A stretch of DNA of 64,000 nucleotides from Opisthorchis felineus (taxonomy: Eukaryota > Platyhelminthes > Trematoda > Opisthorchiida > Opisthorchiidae): NCBI GenBank assembly GCA_004794785.1, contig SJOL01001309.1:1-64000 (forward strand), in the 5' to 3' direction. How positions within the stretch are numbered: the first letter of the stretch is position 1; each line of letters begins with the position of its first letter. The position numbers and the translations under genes were made by a program. Below the pieces are notes generated by a model, which was not told the origin of the DNA, did not search any database, and worked only from the letters and a program-made list of their open reading frames with translations. Shown piece by piece: positions 1-11,380 of the stretch.

Positions 1-21
1 GAATAAACATTATTATTATTG
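1..21 (+). repeat. 3' end of an (ATT)n-tailed LINE-like element, body off the left edge
   Basis: The window opens with GAATAAACATTATTATTATT. The same word, in the opposite orientation, occurs near 2,718, 2,967 and 11,343, each time as an A/T microsatellite joined to a conserved CCAACTRGTGGGNA-like block. I read it as the tail of a non-LTR element whose body lies before base 1. Too little is present to name the family. Confidence 0.45.
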
Positions 22-42
22 CTGTTTTTCTCATAATTTTGT

Positions 43-568
43 TCAAGATAATAAGAAGTGTATACGAGATATTTCGCGTGTCTCTTCAGACCAAAGCGTA
101 CCGGACAGCCGGTACTTTGCGTACTTTTTGTTAGTAGCAAATGCGCTCAACTGACAAGCCTCTTCGGGTTCCTGGGCACTCTGCTGGTTTTGCTGGCCGC
201 CTGATACATTTATAGTACACCCGGTCGTGACGCCTTTCGTCGCATCTAACGATTTTTTTGAATTTGTATGGCAGCCAGCACACGCCTTATCGTTTTTCCG
301 GCAAATTTCGCTCTCCACCGGTCCAATAACTCATTAAAAATGACATGGAAAAACCAATGGATTTATTGGCAGAACGAGCAGACGGTACGATGGCCAGCAC
401 TTTAGAATTTTGGCACAAATTCAGCGAATCTGGACGGTCTTGTGGACGCATGTACGACACTTTGTTGGGAAATAGTTGAGATATGGTGGACTTGGGGCAA
501 GTCTTCAGACTGTGTGCGCCAGCCGCGGAGCCGTCATCGCGGTGTCGTACAGGGGCTCTTAGCCCCAT
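43..568 (-). other. Two overlapping unclassified open frames
   Basis: On the minus strand one open frame runs 568 to 287 and a second, in another frame, runs 318 to 43, so they overlap by 32 bases. The second begins with a Cys/His cluster (CRKNDKACAGCH) and is then rich in Gln, Ser and Thr. The overlap of two open frames with a Cys-His cluster is reminiscent of a retroelement gag region, but no full CCHC knuckle, protease or RT motif is present. I do not recognise the protein, and both frames may be chance. No start context or splice site supports a host gene. Confidence 0.2.
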
Positions 569-1470
569 AAATGAACATCTTCGGTTAGTCAGTTGGGGTT
601 CTTCGGGTTATTGGGATTGGCGAAAGAACTGTGACAAATGATATTCTTGGGTCTATCGGGGTGCAGCGTGTTTCGCTGCTGCCATTCAGACGAGTCAATG
701 GGACGTTCGTATCCAGATTTGAAAATGAAGGTGTGGAGAGGTGCCAAAAAGGTCTACCTTAGAGCGCTAGATCGCTAGTCATATGACCCCAAATACCAGG
801 CAGCTAAGAGTTGTTACAATATCCGACCACTCTAGTCGGACGAGAATACCCGATTTCAGAGACGATAGTCGACGTTGAGATTGAGATATATGGAATCGCG
901 ATATGAGGTCGATGCGAATGTGTTTGGTTATGTGTAAATAGGGGGAACGGGCGTAAGCTAAATAGTGCGGCATTAACGTCGTAGTTGGCTGTGTAAGCGC
1001 CCATGAAGCTGGGCAGGAGGGGCGGATGTGTGAGCGGATGGTTTAAAATTAATGGTTGAAGCGTGCGTGCCTTCGTATCTAGCTCGTCTGGCGGGCGGTT
1101 ATCTGGTACGCATTTAAAGAGGTGGGGTTATCAGGTAATTAAGGCTACGGTTAACTGTAGCATACCGACTGTGCACATGGAGAGCTGTTTGATGTTACAT
1201 GCTTCGCTGGAAGGGTAGTTGACAACACCTGGTTGGTCTGGAGGTTTTGTTACGCACAACATGAAGGGACGAGATGCCGGAGAAAAACGCGAGATGCGTC
1301 GTCGTCTTTAGAGAATGAGATGAACTCAGCATGGCTCACCTACGGCCTGAGGAGAAGCGTACAGACTCTGCATAATGAAGTGCCTCAGAGGCGTTAAAAT
1401 GGGTGCATTAGGTGAGTCCCTGTTGAATTACGCATCAGACTATTTTTATTATGCTTCATTTTATGTTTCT
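569..1470. other. No gene seen; G-rich, C-poor plus strand
   Basis: Only short shadow frames occur here. The plus strand is visibly rich in G and purines and poor in C, as it is again at 2.0-2.5, 7.4-8.4, 9.1-10.4 and 11.4-12.1 kb. This may be old repeat sequence sharing one orientation. I could not align these stretches to one another by eye. Confidence 0.4.
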
Positions 1471-1787
1471 CATGGATTCACGGATTGATACACAGGATCG
1501 AGGCTTTTGCCCAAGATTCCAGGGTCGGTTTTGTTCATGTCGTTCAGCGGTTGTCGTACACCTGAAAGACACGAATGAAAAAAGGGTGTAGCACTGCTCT
1601 TTAAGTTCTCAGCGCGGAGCTGTATGTTTGCCAGCACAGGGACACGCATAAGAAAGTGTCTGATAGTGCATTGAACTGGGTTCTAGAAGGAGCGTGGACA
1701 ACCGTCGGAGGAGGGTTATTCCACGCAGCTACTACACCAAATGAGAAGAAATTTCGCCTGATAAAATTGTGCGCTCTGAGCCTGAAA
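1471..1787 (-). mobile_element. CR1/Jockey-type non-LTR retrotransposon, 3' end fragment (copy 1)
   Basis: Read on the minus strand, about 1,787 to 1,610 encodes [18 protein letters not shown] followed by [11 protein letters not shown]. This is the typical extreme C-terminus of RTs of the CR1/Jockey kind (pattern FFSxRVVxxWNxLPxxVVxAxSxxxFKxxLD). The 3' untranslated part continues to about 1,471 and ends in a GATTCACGG-like word. A second copy lies inverted at 3,553-3,997 and matches closely in both coding and untranslated parts. RT core and endonuclease are absent, so this is a 5'-truncated dead copy. The clade is inferred from the C-terminal motif only. Confidence 0.75.
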
Positions 1788-2717
1788 ATCTTGTTAAAAC
1801 GGGGAGTAAGCAAGAATAAGATCCCCTCGGAAGGAGCGATACTCGAAGGGCTCCATAAGTAAAATCTGCGGGGATACATACTAGCATAAGCTAGCGGCAC
1901 ATGCAGCCGAAAAAGGCAGCTTTCTTTCAAGTTTTAAATTTGTATTTGCTATTATTTAATTTATTTGTGTTTCGTTAATTTTACTGATATGGTCCATGGT
2001 GAGCCAGTCACGCTGATTTGGAGGTCGGTAACAATATCTACGGTGGGGTTTTGCACTAAGGGAATTTTCGAGGGAAGCAGTGATGGTACTCGACGTAGGG
2101 TCACCTATTATTGTGTTCAGGATCGATCGAGGTGCACATAAAAAACCGGGGTAAAGGAGTGAACTTTAGTAATAGTAGACTTGAACCCACGGTAGAAGTT
2201 TCAGTGTGGGGCTTGTGATGGGTTAGTGAATGTTTTAGGATGAGGGTATACAACTTAGTGTACAGTTGTTAACCATAAAACATCCCGTGTTTTTCGGACC
2301 AGGAGGCGTGGACGCGCAGGACATAGTCAGGCAAAGTTGATGGATGTTTTTGGAGGGGTGGTGGTCAGAAAGGATTACTAGGTACATCACATTTGGACGT
2401 GCAGGCGGGGTGAATCTAGAGGATGGATGATGGGGAGTCAGGGTCCATTGACTGCTAAGGAGAGAAAGACGGGGTGTTGGCATTATGGTGTCAACATCAG
2501 AGGCAGTAAGGTCGTAGCGAGAGCGGCTCTGTTATTCTTTTTATATTTTTTCTTTCCTTCTTTTTCTTGCTTTTTCTTTTATACTCAGATAGTTTGAACA
2601 TGACTGCGGAATTAGAGCTGAGCGGGATTAAATCAGCATAAACTATGACCTAGACGAAGTATAAACACACGACAAACTTAAATAAAGCCTGAGAGCAGCC
2701 TAAAATAGCAACCAGCC
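1788..2717. other. No gene seen; contains a polypyrimidine tract
   Basis: No supportable gene. Positions about 2,533-2,580 form a nearly pure T/C run on the plus strand (simple sequence). The 2.2-2.5 kb part is G-rich on the plus strand. A minus-strand open frame at 2,235-2,483 is a compositional shadow with no recognisable domain. Confidence 0.4.
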
Positions 2718-2755
2718 TTAATGATAATGATAATGATGTTTATTACCAACTAGTG
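2718..2755 (-). repeat. (ATT)n-tailed LINE-like 3' end, copy 2
   Basis: On the plus strand an AATGAT microsatellite is followed by GTTTATTACCAACTAGTGGG. The same arrangement recurs at 2,967-3,007 and 11,343-11,380. Reversed, this is a unique block ending in a trinucleotide tail, the normal 3' end of a non-LTR element, so the element body should extend to higher coordinates. No coding motif is readable in the next 200 bases. Confidence 0.5.
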
Positions 2756-2966
2756 GGTATGTCAGGTCTGGAAGCTATAACAGGATGCCGAATATAGCAA
2801 AAGAGTAGGTTTATAAACGCAACCAAGTGAGCTGCTAATCGGTGTCCAAGAGCTCGGCCCTGGTCTGCGAGTGCAAACTCGACTGAGTGTAGAGTGGTCG
2901 TAAGATATGATGAGGACGACGGAACTCTTGTTTTCATTAAAATACGGGATATCATTATCAGGAAGC

Positions 2967-3007
2967 ATAATAATAATAATAATAATGCTTATTCCCAACT
3001 GGTGGGT
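2967..3007 (-). repeat. (ATT)n-tailed LINE-like 3' end, copy 3
   Basis: Six AAT/TAA units are followed by GCTTATTCCCAACTGGTGGG. Same orientation as copy 2, about 250 bp away, so two 3'-truncated insertions lie side by side. This copy has the longest and cleanest trinucleotide tail of the four. Confidence 0.55.
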
Positions 3008-3009
3008 GG

Positions 3010-3552
3010 CATACCGTCGGGCATGACCATAATGTTGCAGTCAGAATAAAGCATGACTGGTGTGATTTGTCGGTACTGGGAGTTGCGCGGAAAAACACGG
3101 TGCCACAAAACGTGGGCATTATCCGGCGTGGACGCGGTCACCCCTAAACCGGCACGGGCCGGAAAGCACAGTTACTACAGCTTTTTCGAGGGGGAAAGTA
3201 TCGAGCGGAAGCAAGGCCAGATCGTTGGAATTTGAAGGTGGCGGGCAAAAACAAAACGAGGGAGTGCAAAACAAGAGGTATCCTGTCTGACACATGACAG
3301 TAAAACTGCAAATTGAGGAAAATTAGGAACCAGAAAAACGGATCTGGTGAAGCAGTAGAGTTAGCGTGATCCACTCGGGCAATTTGAACTGAAACTCAAC
3401 ACTAACACTGACGCCTCGTGACCATGGGCTGTTGGGCCAGGCTTAAATCCGTGGACTACGAAATGCGTCTCGCGGCGCTTGACCTTGAACAAGGTTTGGC
3501 CAACAGGTTTTTCTCCGTAGACGCAACAAACACACGGCGGGGACATGGTAAG
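3010..3552. other. No gene seen; holds a short block repeated at 4.07 kb
   Basis: About 3,378-3,440 (AATTTGAACTGAAACTCAAC... CTGTTGGGC) resembles 4,070-4,130 (AATTTGAACTAAAATCCAAA... CTGTTGGGC). This suggests the same unclassified repeat flanks the CR1-like fragment on both sides. No coding gene is recognisable. Confidence 0.35.
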
Positions 3553-3997
3553 CTTTTCAAACTCAGATCGAGCACACTTATCAGGCGAAATTTTTTCTCA
3601 TTTGGTGTAGTAGCTGCGTGGAATAACCCTCCTCCGACGGTTGTTCACGCTCCTTCTAGAACCCAGTTCAAAGCTCTACTAGACACTTTTCTACGCGAGT
3701 CCTCGTGCTGGTAATCATGCTGCCCCGCGCTGAGAACTTAAAGAGCAGTGCTACACCCTTTTTTCGCTTGTCCCTTTCAGGTGAACGACAACCGCAGAAC
3801 GACAAGAACACAACCGACCCGGAAAACTTGGGCAAAAGCCCCGATCCTGTGTATCAATCCGTGAATCCGTGAATCCGTGAAACACCTTTTTTCGCTCGTG
3901 CCTTTGAGGTGTACGATAGCCGCTGGACGACATGAACAAAACCGACCCTGGAATCTTGGGCAAAAACCTCGATCCTGTGTACGGGTCCGTGAATCGG
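3553..3997 (+). mobile_element. CR1/Jockey-type non-LTR retrotransposon, 3' end fragment (copy 2) with duplicated 3' unit
   Basis: The plus strand encodes [20 protein letters not shown] then [18 protein letters not shown], the C-terminus of a CR1/Jockey-type RT, and stops near 3,714. The 3' untranslated region holds two tandem diverged copies of one unit: 3,753-3,881 (129 bp) and 3,882-3,997 (116 bp). Each starts ACACC followed by a T-run, and the first ends in a TGAATCCG short tandem repeat. Copy 1 at 1,471-1,787 appears to carry the unit once. The two copies point away from each other. No RT core remains. Confidence 0.75.
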
Positions 3998-4159
3998 AGA
4001 ATCCCATCTGTTTTCCGAGGTTGTCCGTAGTGTAAGCCAACCTCGCCAGGTTCAGTCCGTGAACCCGTGAATTTGAACTAAAATCCAAAACCACCGGTGA
4101 CCCCCGTGGCCTTGACTGTTGGGCAGATAGTCAGGGTCACAAAAAGCGCAAGTGGGAAT

Positions 4160-4355
4160 GATGTAGTTGTAGTATGCACGCTATGGAAGCACCAGGGGAC
4201 AGTGATTCTCCGAAGGCAGGTGTTCACGACAATTTCTGTGGATGGAAAACAGAAGGAAAGCTCATGAGCCGAAGCCCAGTAAGCACTGTTGTACATCACC
4301 AACACTTACATATAAAACAATCAAACTGGCAGACACCGTATGCTACAAGGTGGGG
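4160..4355 (+). repeat. Unclassified dispersed repeat R, copy 1
   Basis: This stretch aligns well by eye (roughly 80 percent) with the reverse complement of about 13,420-13,612. Shared words include GTATGCACGCTA, GGGGACAGTGATTCTC, TCATGAGCCGAAGCCCAGTA and ACATCACCAAYACTTACATA. In one shared frame both copies read HEPKPSK then TSPxLTYK, so the ancestral sequence may have been coding or the match may be nucleotide only. I do not recognise the family. The body could be the 5' part of one of the retroelements nearby. Confidence 0.65.
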
Positions 4356-6127
4356 GGATTAGCAATGCGGATAAATGGTAGCAGGAATCTCAGAATCATG
4401 GTGTGTAGTGAAATTGTAGAGACGCACTGGTGTCGCTGCTGTAGTGGAGTCGGGTGTAAAAGATCTTCGGAAGGGTGAGTTGGCGGCAACTCGGGACGCG
4501 AACTATACAGAAAATTATTGACTTTGTGGGGAGGATGAGGTTAAGATTTAGTGGCCTTTATCCTTAGATTTGACAGCAAGCGACCGCCTGCAATCTAGTT
4601 GATCTGTACGACTATATTCGTGAGTGCAATTTTGAGGATGCTTGATGTCCTCGTATCCTAGGGACAAAGTCTACGGCACTTGATTTTGCGATCGTGTTGT
4701 TTACATCGCTCTTCAGTTTTAAGCGCGCTGCGTCACAACATCATCATCACAACATATCCTTGATTATCGACAATGGGACTAAGTGAGAAAGTAGTAATGT
4801 TGCCTTCATAATAGCAAGATATTTAGACGTTTTTATCCGAGAAATAATCCTGATAAATTCGAATATATAAATTCATTTCAGTTTCATCCCCAAGGGAAAG
4901 TGTTTTACGGGAAACGAAACGGAGTGACTAGGCATTACGGTTTTACCAGTACAGTAAATGAATAGTTAAGACATTATGACCTACGGCATGTACAATCACG
5001 AGCCTAGTGGTTGCGATAGATATCCAAGGTAAGCGAAAACGCGTACAGTTATGAGTGTAAAGGGCCATTCTATTAGGCTACAACGCATAGTTGAGGTCTC
5101 ATAATCAGCGGCGCACATAGGTACAGGATTATTGTTTACAATATGTAGCCAAGACAAGCGAGAAAGCGTATAGTGATCATGATGAAGGATATTGGTTGGC
5201 TTATCTTCAGCGATTCTGTTGTATAGCGTGACCTACTCGAGCTTCGTGAAATCACGCTTTCCAACTGAAAAGATGCTTCACTAGGATGGCGGTGATTCAC
5301 ATGGAGATGTTTGAAAACGCTGCATTATATGTTGACTAGTTGTGCATATCTGAGAACAGAGATCGTTCACAGATATGAAGATTTACCTCCGCACTGCACA
5401 GTGCGTCAAGTTATCTTCGATTATTTTGCTACACGCAAGGCGAGCTTCCCAAACAACGGTGTTTACCCACATTCAGTGAACAAACTTATCTAATTTGTTA
5501 AGTTTGATGGGTATAACGGATCCAAACCTTGTTCAAGTATCTAGGTGAGTGGAACTTAAATAGGAAATTATGTAACTGTTGTGTCTTATTTGGAGAGGGC
5601 CGTGGTCCGTTAAAATATGCTACAATTTGATTGGTGCTATATCTTATAAACTACTAATTACACGGGATTTCGCGGCGGAAGGGGACACTGGAAGTTCACT
5701 CGCTCAAACTGAAATCTATGGGCAACATGGCACTGAAGCGTGCAGCCGAAATAATTGAAATCCCAGCAAACTTCTAAACTTTGAAAACCCCGTAGATTCG
5801 GCGAAATTAATTTCGGTTTGCTTTTACTGACCGACCTTATTGAGACCAATGCTTACCAGCATATGCAGCATTCTCCAAAAGCGTTGTGTGTCGAATAATT
5901 TTTTTTGCGTAAAAATGTTGCACTCTGCTGTGCATGCATAAACCAAAAACCATCATAATCTGGCCTAATTTTGTTTAAATTTGTTTTACTGCCCATATTT
6001 TTGCTCTCTACATGCCTGTTGTATGTAGGGCTCCATACAATTGGTATGGGCGGATTTAGAACGCAGGCTGGTACTTAACTTGCAAGCGCCACGCTGCACA
6101 ATAAACTGTTTTTTTTTCACTGTAACC
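4356..6127. other. No gene seen
   Basis: There are no convincing exons. A weak direct repeat is visible around 5,012-5,065 and 5,147-5,200 (shared CCAAG..AAGCGA.AA.GCGTA words). A minus-strand open frame of 63 codons at 5,658-5,849 has no recognisable motif. Confidence 0.4.
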
Positions 6128-6382
6128 CTATGGTATGGGAGCCAGCCTCAAACTGTCACACTCTATGAGGCTTGAACATGAACTCAAACCTATCATTCCG
6201 CGCCATCCCATTGAATCCAGCTGCACTTTAAATTTAACCAGCGGCGAGGCTTTGACTGCATAGCCTGGCGGTGAGTTCCACGTCTGGACTCTTTGCGACA
6301 GCTGGAATACATATAGAACCGTGGGTTCATCACCATGTTTGTGGAGCTTACCACACGTACTCTCGTTCATTGCTGCGAGCAA
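6128..6382 (-). mobile_element. CR1/Jockey-type RT C-terminus fragment (diverged)
   Basis: The minus-strand frame of 84 codons contains LSQRVQTWNSPPGYAVKASP followed by LVKFKVQLD. This follows the same C-terminal pattern (SxRVxxxWNxxP...VxASxxxxFKxxLD) as the fragments at 1.5 and 3.6 kb, but it belongs to a different, more diverged lineage. Nothing of the RT core is attached. It is dead and 5'-truncated. The match is by short motif only. Confidence 0.5.
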
Positions 6383-6716
6383 CTGTCGCAGAGCTGAGTA
6401 CGTTCTGAGGTGCAGTACTTTATAAACTACGATGTCACCGCCAACTCTACCATAGGAAAGTGGGGAAGAACCCCATTGGCTGCACCATTGTGGGTACTAT
6501 CCTGACTGCTAGTCACTGAACATACCTCCGATCTCCTGATGTGCCGACTGTGCACAAGAAGGCTGCTTTTTTTGTTCACTGATAAAGTGGCCGGACATAG
6601 CAGGCATGCCTTGACCGAAGTTTTTAGCAGGATAAAAAGCTGTTCGCCTGCCTCAGCCCAAACTCGCGACTGACGGTCCACTTAGTGATTCACAGGCTCC
6701 CTTGTACACACCTCAA
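6383..6716. other. No gene seen
   Basis: A minus-strand open frame covers 6,427-6,681 but shows no domain, signal peptide or splice context. It may be residual sequence of the element at 6,128-6,382. Confidence 0.35.
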
Positions 6717-6729
6717 CTCCAGTTCAGTA

Positions 6730-6912
6730 AGTCTTTCAGCTGTAGCACCCTTTCGGTGCCTAACTGCCATGCTACCAGAAGGAAGCACGAGGGCTGGGAT
6801 ACTGCCAGGTTGCCCAAGCCTAGACAGGGGAAGTCGAGAGGCAGAGGTCGGGTTCGAACCACGAACCTTGCGGTCAGTAAATTCGCGCTCTAACCACTTC
6901 GGCCATCTCGCC
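6730..6912 (-). mobile_element. tRNA-derived SINE, copy 1, with 13-bp target-site duplication
   Basis: On the minus strand it starts GAGGGCGAGATGGCCGAAG. It has a pol III A box (TGGCCGAAGTGG), a B box (GGTTCGAACCC), a body with TCTCGACTTCCCCTGTCTAG, and a 3' end GGCACCGAAAGGGTGCTACA. It is flanked by a perfect 13-bp direct repeat, CTCCAGTTCAGTA, at 6,717-6,729 and 6,913-6,925. Full length is about 180 bp. The same family occurs at 16.8, 21.2, 46.7, 59.4 and 62.3 kb. The intact boxes and perfect duplication suggest one of the younger insertions. Confidence 0.93.
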
Positions 6913-6925
6913 CTCCAGTTCAGTA

Positions 6926-9900
6926 GCCATCCTCTAAACGGCAAAAAGTGCCACCTATCTGGTTGTTGGTACTTAGGTTGCCCTTCGTGAGTAGTGTGTA
7001 AGTAGGATGTTTTTCGCGAAAAATATTTCGGGGAATTTGAAGGCAGCTTCGGCCGGAGACAGCCCTCTCTCGACTAGCATTGAAGGAATGAACAAATCTA
7101 TCTAGTAAGGTTATTTTGCGTACTACACTTTGTGCACCCTTGGTGGTTTGTTTTGCTGAAAACACTAGCTTGGGAGGATCGGACTGAAAACTAAGCTGAG
7201 GCACTAGGTTATTACAATTGGCGAACGGGAATTCACGATGTCTCGAAGTTAATCGGCTCCGAGAATTATCGCAACAACAACAAAAACGTTTTGAAGAAGC
7301 GCCATTGTAGCTCATCGAATCACTGACTTAGAGACTTCAAGTCCATACGTCAGCAGCCAATATCAATGAGCCTTCTGGTTCTTTAGCTGATGCAGTTGCG
7401 GCCTCAATCATGGAGTTCGAATTTGGCCCCCTTTTGGTCATACCATTGACTCCTCATTCAGGCGGTACGAAGACATGGAGTGTGGTGTGTCAAGTGTACA
7501 GTTGGTGCGTAATTGTAGTTTATGGAATTAGTATCCGAGAGTGTTCGGTGGAGTGTAGATATTGGATGGTTGCAGGTAAGCTGTCGAACTGTGCATTGCA
7601 ATGCCGTGGCATCAATGCAGTGAAATACTTGCGTTTCTGTGTGAGCCATTGAACGTTGCCATTTTTGAATGGATTTGGCTGGGATGTGCAATTTTATGAC
7701 CGGCGGAAGTTTTTGGGTCTGCCAAGGGAATCCGCAGGGGTAGAACGAAGCCGTTTGGGGATCCCTGTGGGTGTAGATCACAGGCCAGATGGAGTGGATA
7801 TCGGACAAACAGGGTGTCCGAATCAGGCGATGCCGAAGTTTGGAGCTCGGGTGGACTAGGGCATGGAATGGGATCAGTAAAGCCTGGTGAGTTTGAGAAG
7901 ACGTCAGATAGGATAAGGTGCAATAATGGAGAGAAGACAAGTTGACATATACCACAATTAGGGGGTGACCACAAATGATTAAATGAAACGGGATAGGGGT
8001 AGATTTTTACTAAGTAGACTGGCAATTAAGTACGGGTTGGGTTTGCTAATATACGATGCTAAAGAGCAAGAGGTCTATAAGTACGCAGATAGGTGTTGTT
8101 GTTAGGGGAATCAAACGTATAATCACTGACGGAAGTGGGCTTCCGAGATGATGAACTAGGTTATCTGCAATTTATCAAGTGATTTGGACAGTAGCACCAT
8201 CTAGGAGAGGAAGTAAATGTGAGAGAAATGGTCACCAGTCCCCGTGGCACTGCTGCCATCTTCAATTAACAAGTGGTACATGGAGAAAAAGCCTTTGGGC
8301 GCTAATCTTGTATACTGGTAGGGGAGGGTTGAGAATCTCATCGTATATATATCATTATGTTTCCACTCCTGGGAGCAGTAGTTAGGTGCGTGTGTTTTGT
8401 TTGGTTAACGAAGTAAGCTTTGGCGCGGTGCAACCCCAATTATGTTGAAGACAGCTTCAGCTCTGCTCGTCGATGTGAGACATAGGTATGGCAGATTATC
8501 TTCAGGCCATCCCATCGGTGTACTTTTTCGACAGATTTTTTTAACAGACGAGAGGTCAGTTTTTCCACCGTGTGTCATTTATGACGTTGCCAGTTGAATG
8601 GCACAGCTGTGACGTGTCCAGCCCAGCAGCAACAAACAGAAAACAAAGTGCTCTTTTGTGGATTTCCGGAATTAAGGGCCATGCTCAGAACCACTGGTGA
8701 TGGGCAGAGCACCCGTGCTACTGGAGGGGTGGCGTTGTTATACGAACGCCCCACGGTGCAGCGCAGCAGTCTACCCTCTTCGCAGGACGTACCGACCACC
8801 ACGCGATGTTTTCTTCCCTCGTGCATGCTACCAGATCTGCAAGGTGGCATGCCACCAAGCAGTAATAACTGCGGCTTTTGCACTAATAAAGAACCTCAGC
8901 TACCAGATACTTTATACGGTCAGGGGGGCAGCCAGGCCAGTAAAACGGCTCGGGCAGTTCAAACAGGCAAACATCCAACAGCCCCTGGAAAGAGCAGGTC
9001 ATGGAGGAGGCAAATGAGGCAGCAACTACCATTGGGACAATGGGAACAGAACGAAGATGCCAAGAGCGCGTGAACGATGGTTAAACGACGACGGAGTGTG
9101 AGCTAACAAGCCGAGCAGAGGCGCACCGCAATGTTATGTATGCATGTACCTAAAGATTGTGTGGCGTATATTACGTCCTCAGGTATGAGAAACTCTGATA
9201 TTTGTTTGCTTTATGTTGGTTGGGGCTAGGCAAGCCAAAGCACGACTCAGTAATCAGTGCGGATAGAGTAGTCCAGGGCAGGGACCTGGCTGGAAGGAAC
9301 CTGGTATAAGTTGCCTCGGGAAGAAGCCGGGCCAGTAATAGAGCACACTCTGATCAAGCAGGCACTGCAGGTAAATGTTGCTTCAATTAAGTCAAAGAGG
9401 TAACAAAGTATAATAACGAGGTGGTTTTATTTTCTTAATTATTTTTAGTTATCTTTTTCAATTTTCGCCCGTCAACTGTACCTTCGTCAAACTCAGAGTT
9501 GATTTGGACACGATTCATAAAGGGGATCAGAGAGTATTTGGGCATTGAGTAAGACGGCTGCGGATACACACGTAAGAAATTTTTCTACAGAATGCGAAAA
9601 CGTATGTTGGTGTGTGATATTGCGAAGCCGATCGGGAAGACTAGTCAAGATGCAAGTGTAGTAATCTAGGAAGAAGTAGTGGCGTAGGTTTGTACGCGGT
9701 GGAGTGCACACTAAGAGGTTGCTGGACTAACGGAAGTTATAGCAAGTATATGATTTTACGCCTGGCCTAGCCTCTGCTATAAAAGCATTTCGGCACAACA
9801 GACGATGTAGGAAAGTAAGATTTAGCTTAACCGTATGAGCCGTAGTGGTTCAAGGCCGAAGATTGTACAGCGGGAGCGGTAAGAGAGAGGGACGGACTAT

Positions 9901-10926
9901 GGGAGTAACTTTTTGGTGAATGGGCGTTGGACGTTCTCAAGTGCTAGCCCGCAACTTTGGGTATAAACGGAATAGTAAGCAGGACGGAATTCCACAATTG
10001 GTCGCACGCATAGCTTGAAAGTGGCAACCTTTGTATCTCGAATGTGGAAGGAATATAATATTAGATAGCGGCGCCTACGTGCTGGGGCAACCTGGAACTG
10101 GACTTGATGAGAATTGCTAAAGGTACAAGAGTGCCTGAGACCAAGATCTTTGATCTATGTGGAATGAGTGACGGGGTTATCATCAATGGTGAACGCGTCA
10201 GCTGGGACGGAGCAGCGGCAGGAAGTTATCTGGGACTTGGAAGAAGAGAAGCTTAGGCTATAGGCAATTGATCAATGAGTCAGAGGGTCTAAATCTTGTT
10301 GGGTCTGGAGAAAGGCAGAGGGAAGAATTGCGTAAGCGATTTTTATATCGTCCGCTCAAAGGAAATGTTTACCATGGGACACGGTGCCGACACGGTTGAA
10401 AACAACCGTGTCTGGAGTTTCCACTGAGAGCCATGTTTCAGTTACACAACTCAGACATATTTCGAGTAACTGACGGATAGTTGGGTAATTCTGTTCCAAA
10501 TGGCAGGCCTACCGTGCATAATAATCTTCGCGGTTCCGGGCGGGAGGCAACTACCACCACATATGCTTCGCTTGATGTCAGCTTATTGCGTCGTTCTCAC
10601 GCTCCACAGGTGTGAAAAAAGAGGACGGGACACACACGACCAACCTTTCTGGGTGAGTCCTTTTAAAACAATACAGTTTTTGCCTGTAGATACATTCGTA
10701 CAGGTGGCATGGGTACGGGCTTCCTGTAATATGTGGGTTTGTGGAAAGCGAACAGTTTGCGCCCATACGTAAACTGCTTGGTTCGTTCAGGGGAATGATG
10801 AGCGAAAGTTATCGAGTAAAAACGTTCGTCTTAAACAACTTGGTGGCACAAATACGTGCGACGAGTTTAGTTTTCTGATTCGATGACACGTTTGGATTCT
10901 TCCATACCCGCAAACCAACCAGGAGG
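6926..10926. other. No gene seen; several non-recognised open frames
   Basis: The longest frames are on the minus strand at 7,458-7,955 (165 codons) and 7,612-8,025 (137 codons) and on the plus strand at 8,594-9,073 (159 codons). The first two overlap in different frames and follow the local strand bias (plus strand G-rich, C-poor). The third is Gln/Ser/Pro-rich without a domain I know. None has splice or start context that convinces me. The 9.1-10.4 kb part is again purine-rich on the plus strand and may be one old repeat. Confidence 0.35.
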
Positions 10927-10975
10927 CCTTATATATATGCCTTATATGCCTTATATGCCATATGTGCCTTATACA
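10927..10975. repeat. 9-bp minisatellite, about four to five units
   Basis: CCTTATATG is repeated at 10,940-10,948 and 10,949-10,957, with diverged units at 10,958 and 10,967 and an expanded first unit from 10,927. In the + frame it reads as repeated MPY within an otherwise unrecognised 152-codon open frame (10,883-11,341). Confidence 0.85.
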
Positions 10976-11342
10976 ACATCCGTGCATTTTGGTTACAGAC
11001 GCTCTCTGCGAACACTTGACACATTTCATCGTACGGTCGGACAAGACAATGTTGTACAGCGGGTATTCTGTTTATCAAATTTCTATGACAGATTCTTCGA
11101 AGACCTCCAAGCGCTGCGTCAAATGGACCCTAGATTCCCCTCCTGCCTCAAAGCTCGCTCGCTGTGTATCATTCGTGGGCGGGATGTGCTCGCACGACCC
11201 ATGATGCTCCATGTTGGAAATGCGGCCAGCAACCATCTGAAAAACGCCAACGGCCCCCCAAAAAGTGAGTGCACAGCCCAGGCGCTAGATCATGCCATAC
11301 AGAAGATGAGTGTGCACGCTGAGTGGCCCATTGGGGGATAAT

Positions 11343-11380
11343 ATTATTAATAATCGGTTTATTTCCCACCTTGTGGTGAG
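11343..11380 (-). repeat. (ATT)n-tailed LINE-like 3' end, copy 4
   Basis: AATATTATTAATAATCGG is followed by TTTATTTCCCACCTTGTGGTG, the same arrangement as at 2,718 and 2,967. It is the most diverged of the four. The element body would extend to higher coordinates on the minus strand. Confidence 0.45.

Noticed and set aside
6865..6905. Possible functional tRNA genes at the A/B boxes (also 16.8, 21.3, 46.8 kb)
   Set aside because: The boxes belong to SINEs with a shared non-tRNA 3' half and target duplications. No complete cloverleaf with paired acceptor stem was seen.
7458..8025. Two long overlapping minus-strand open frames (165 and 137 codons)
   Set aside because: They follow the local C-poor plus-strand bias, overlap in different frames, have no domain and no splice context. 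I treat them as compositional.
8594..9073. 159-codon plus-strand open frame rich in Gln, Ser and Pro
   Set aside because: No recognisable domain, a second frame (8,697-9,017) is open across the same bases, and no splice sites support it.
10883..11341. 152-codon open frame containing the MPY minisatellite
   Set aside because: No domain, tandem repeat inside, and it ends at a retroelement tail. Likely chance or relic.
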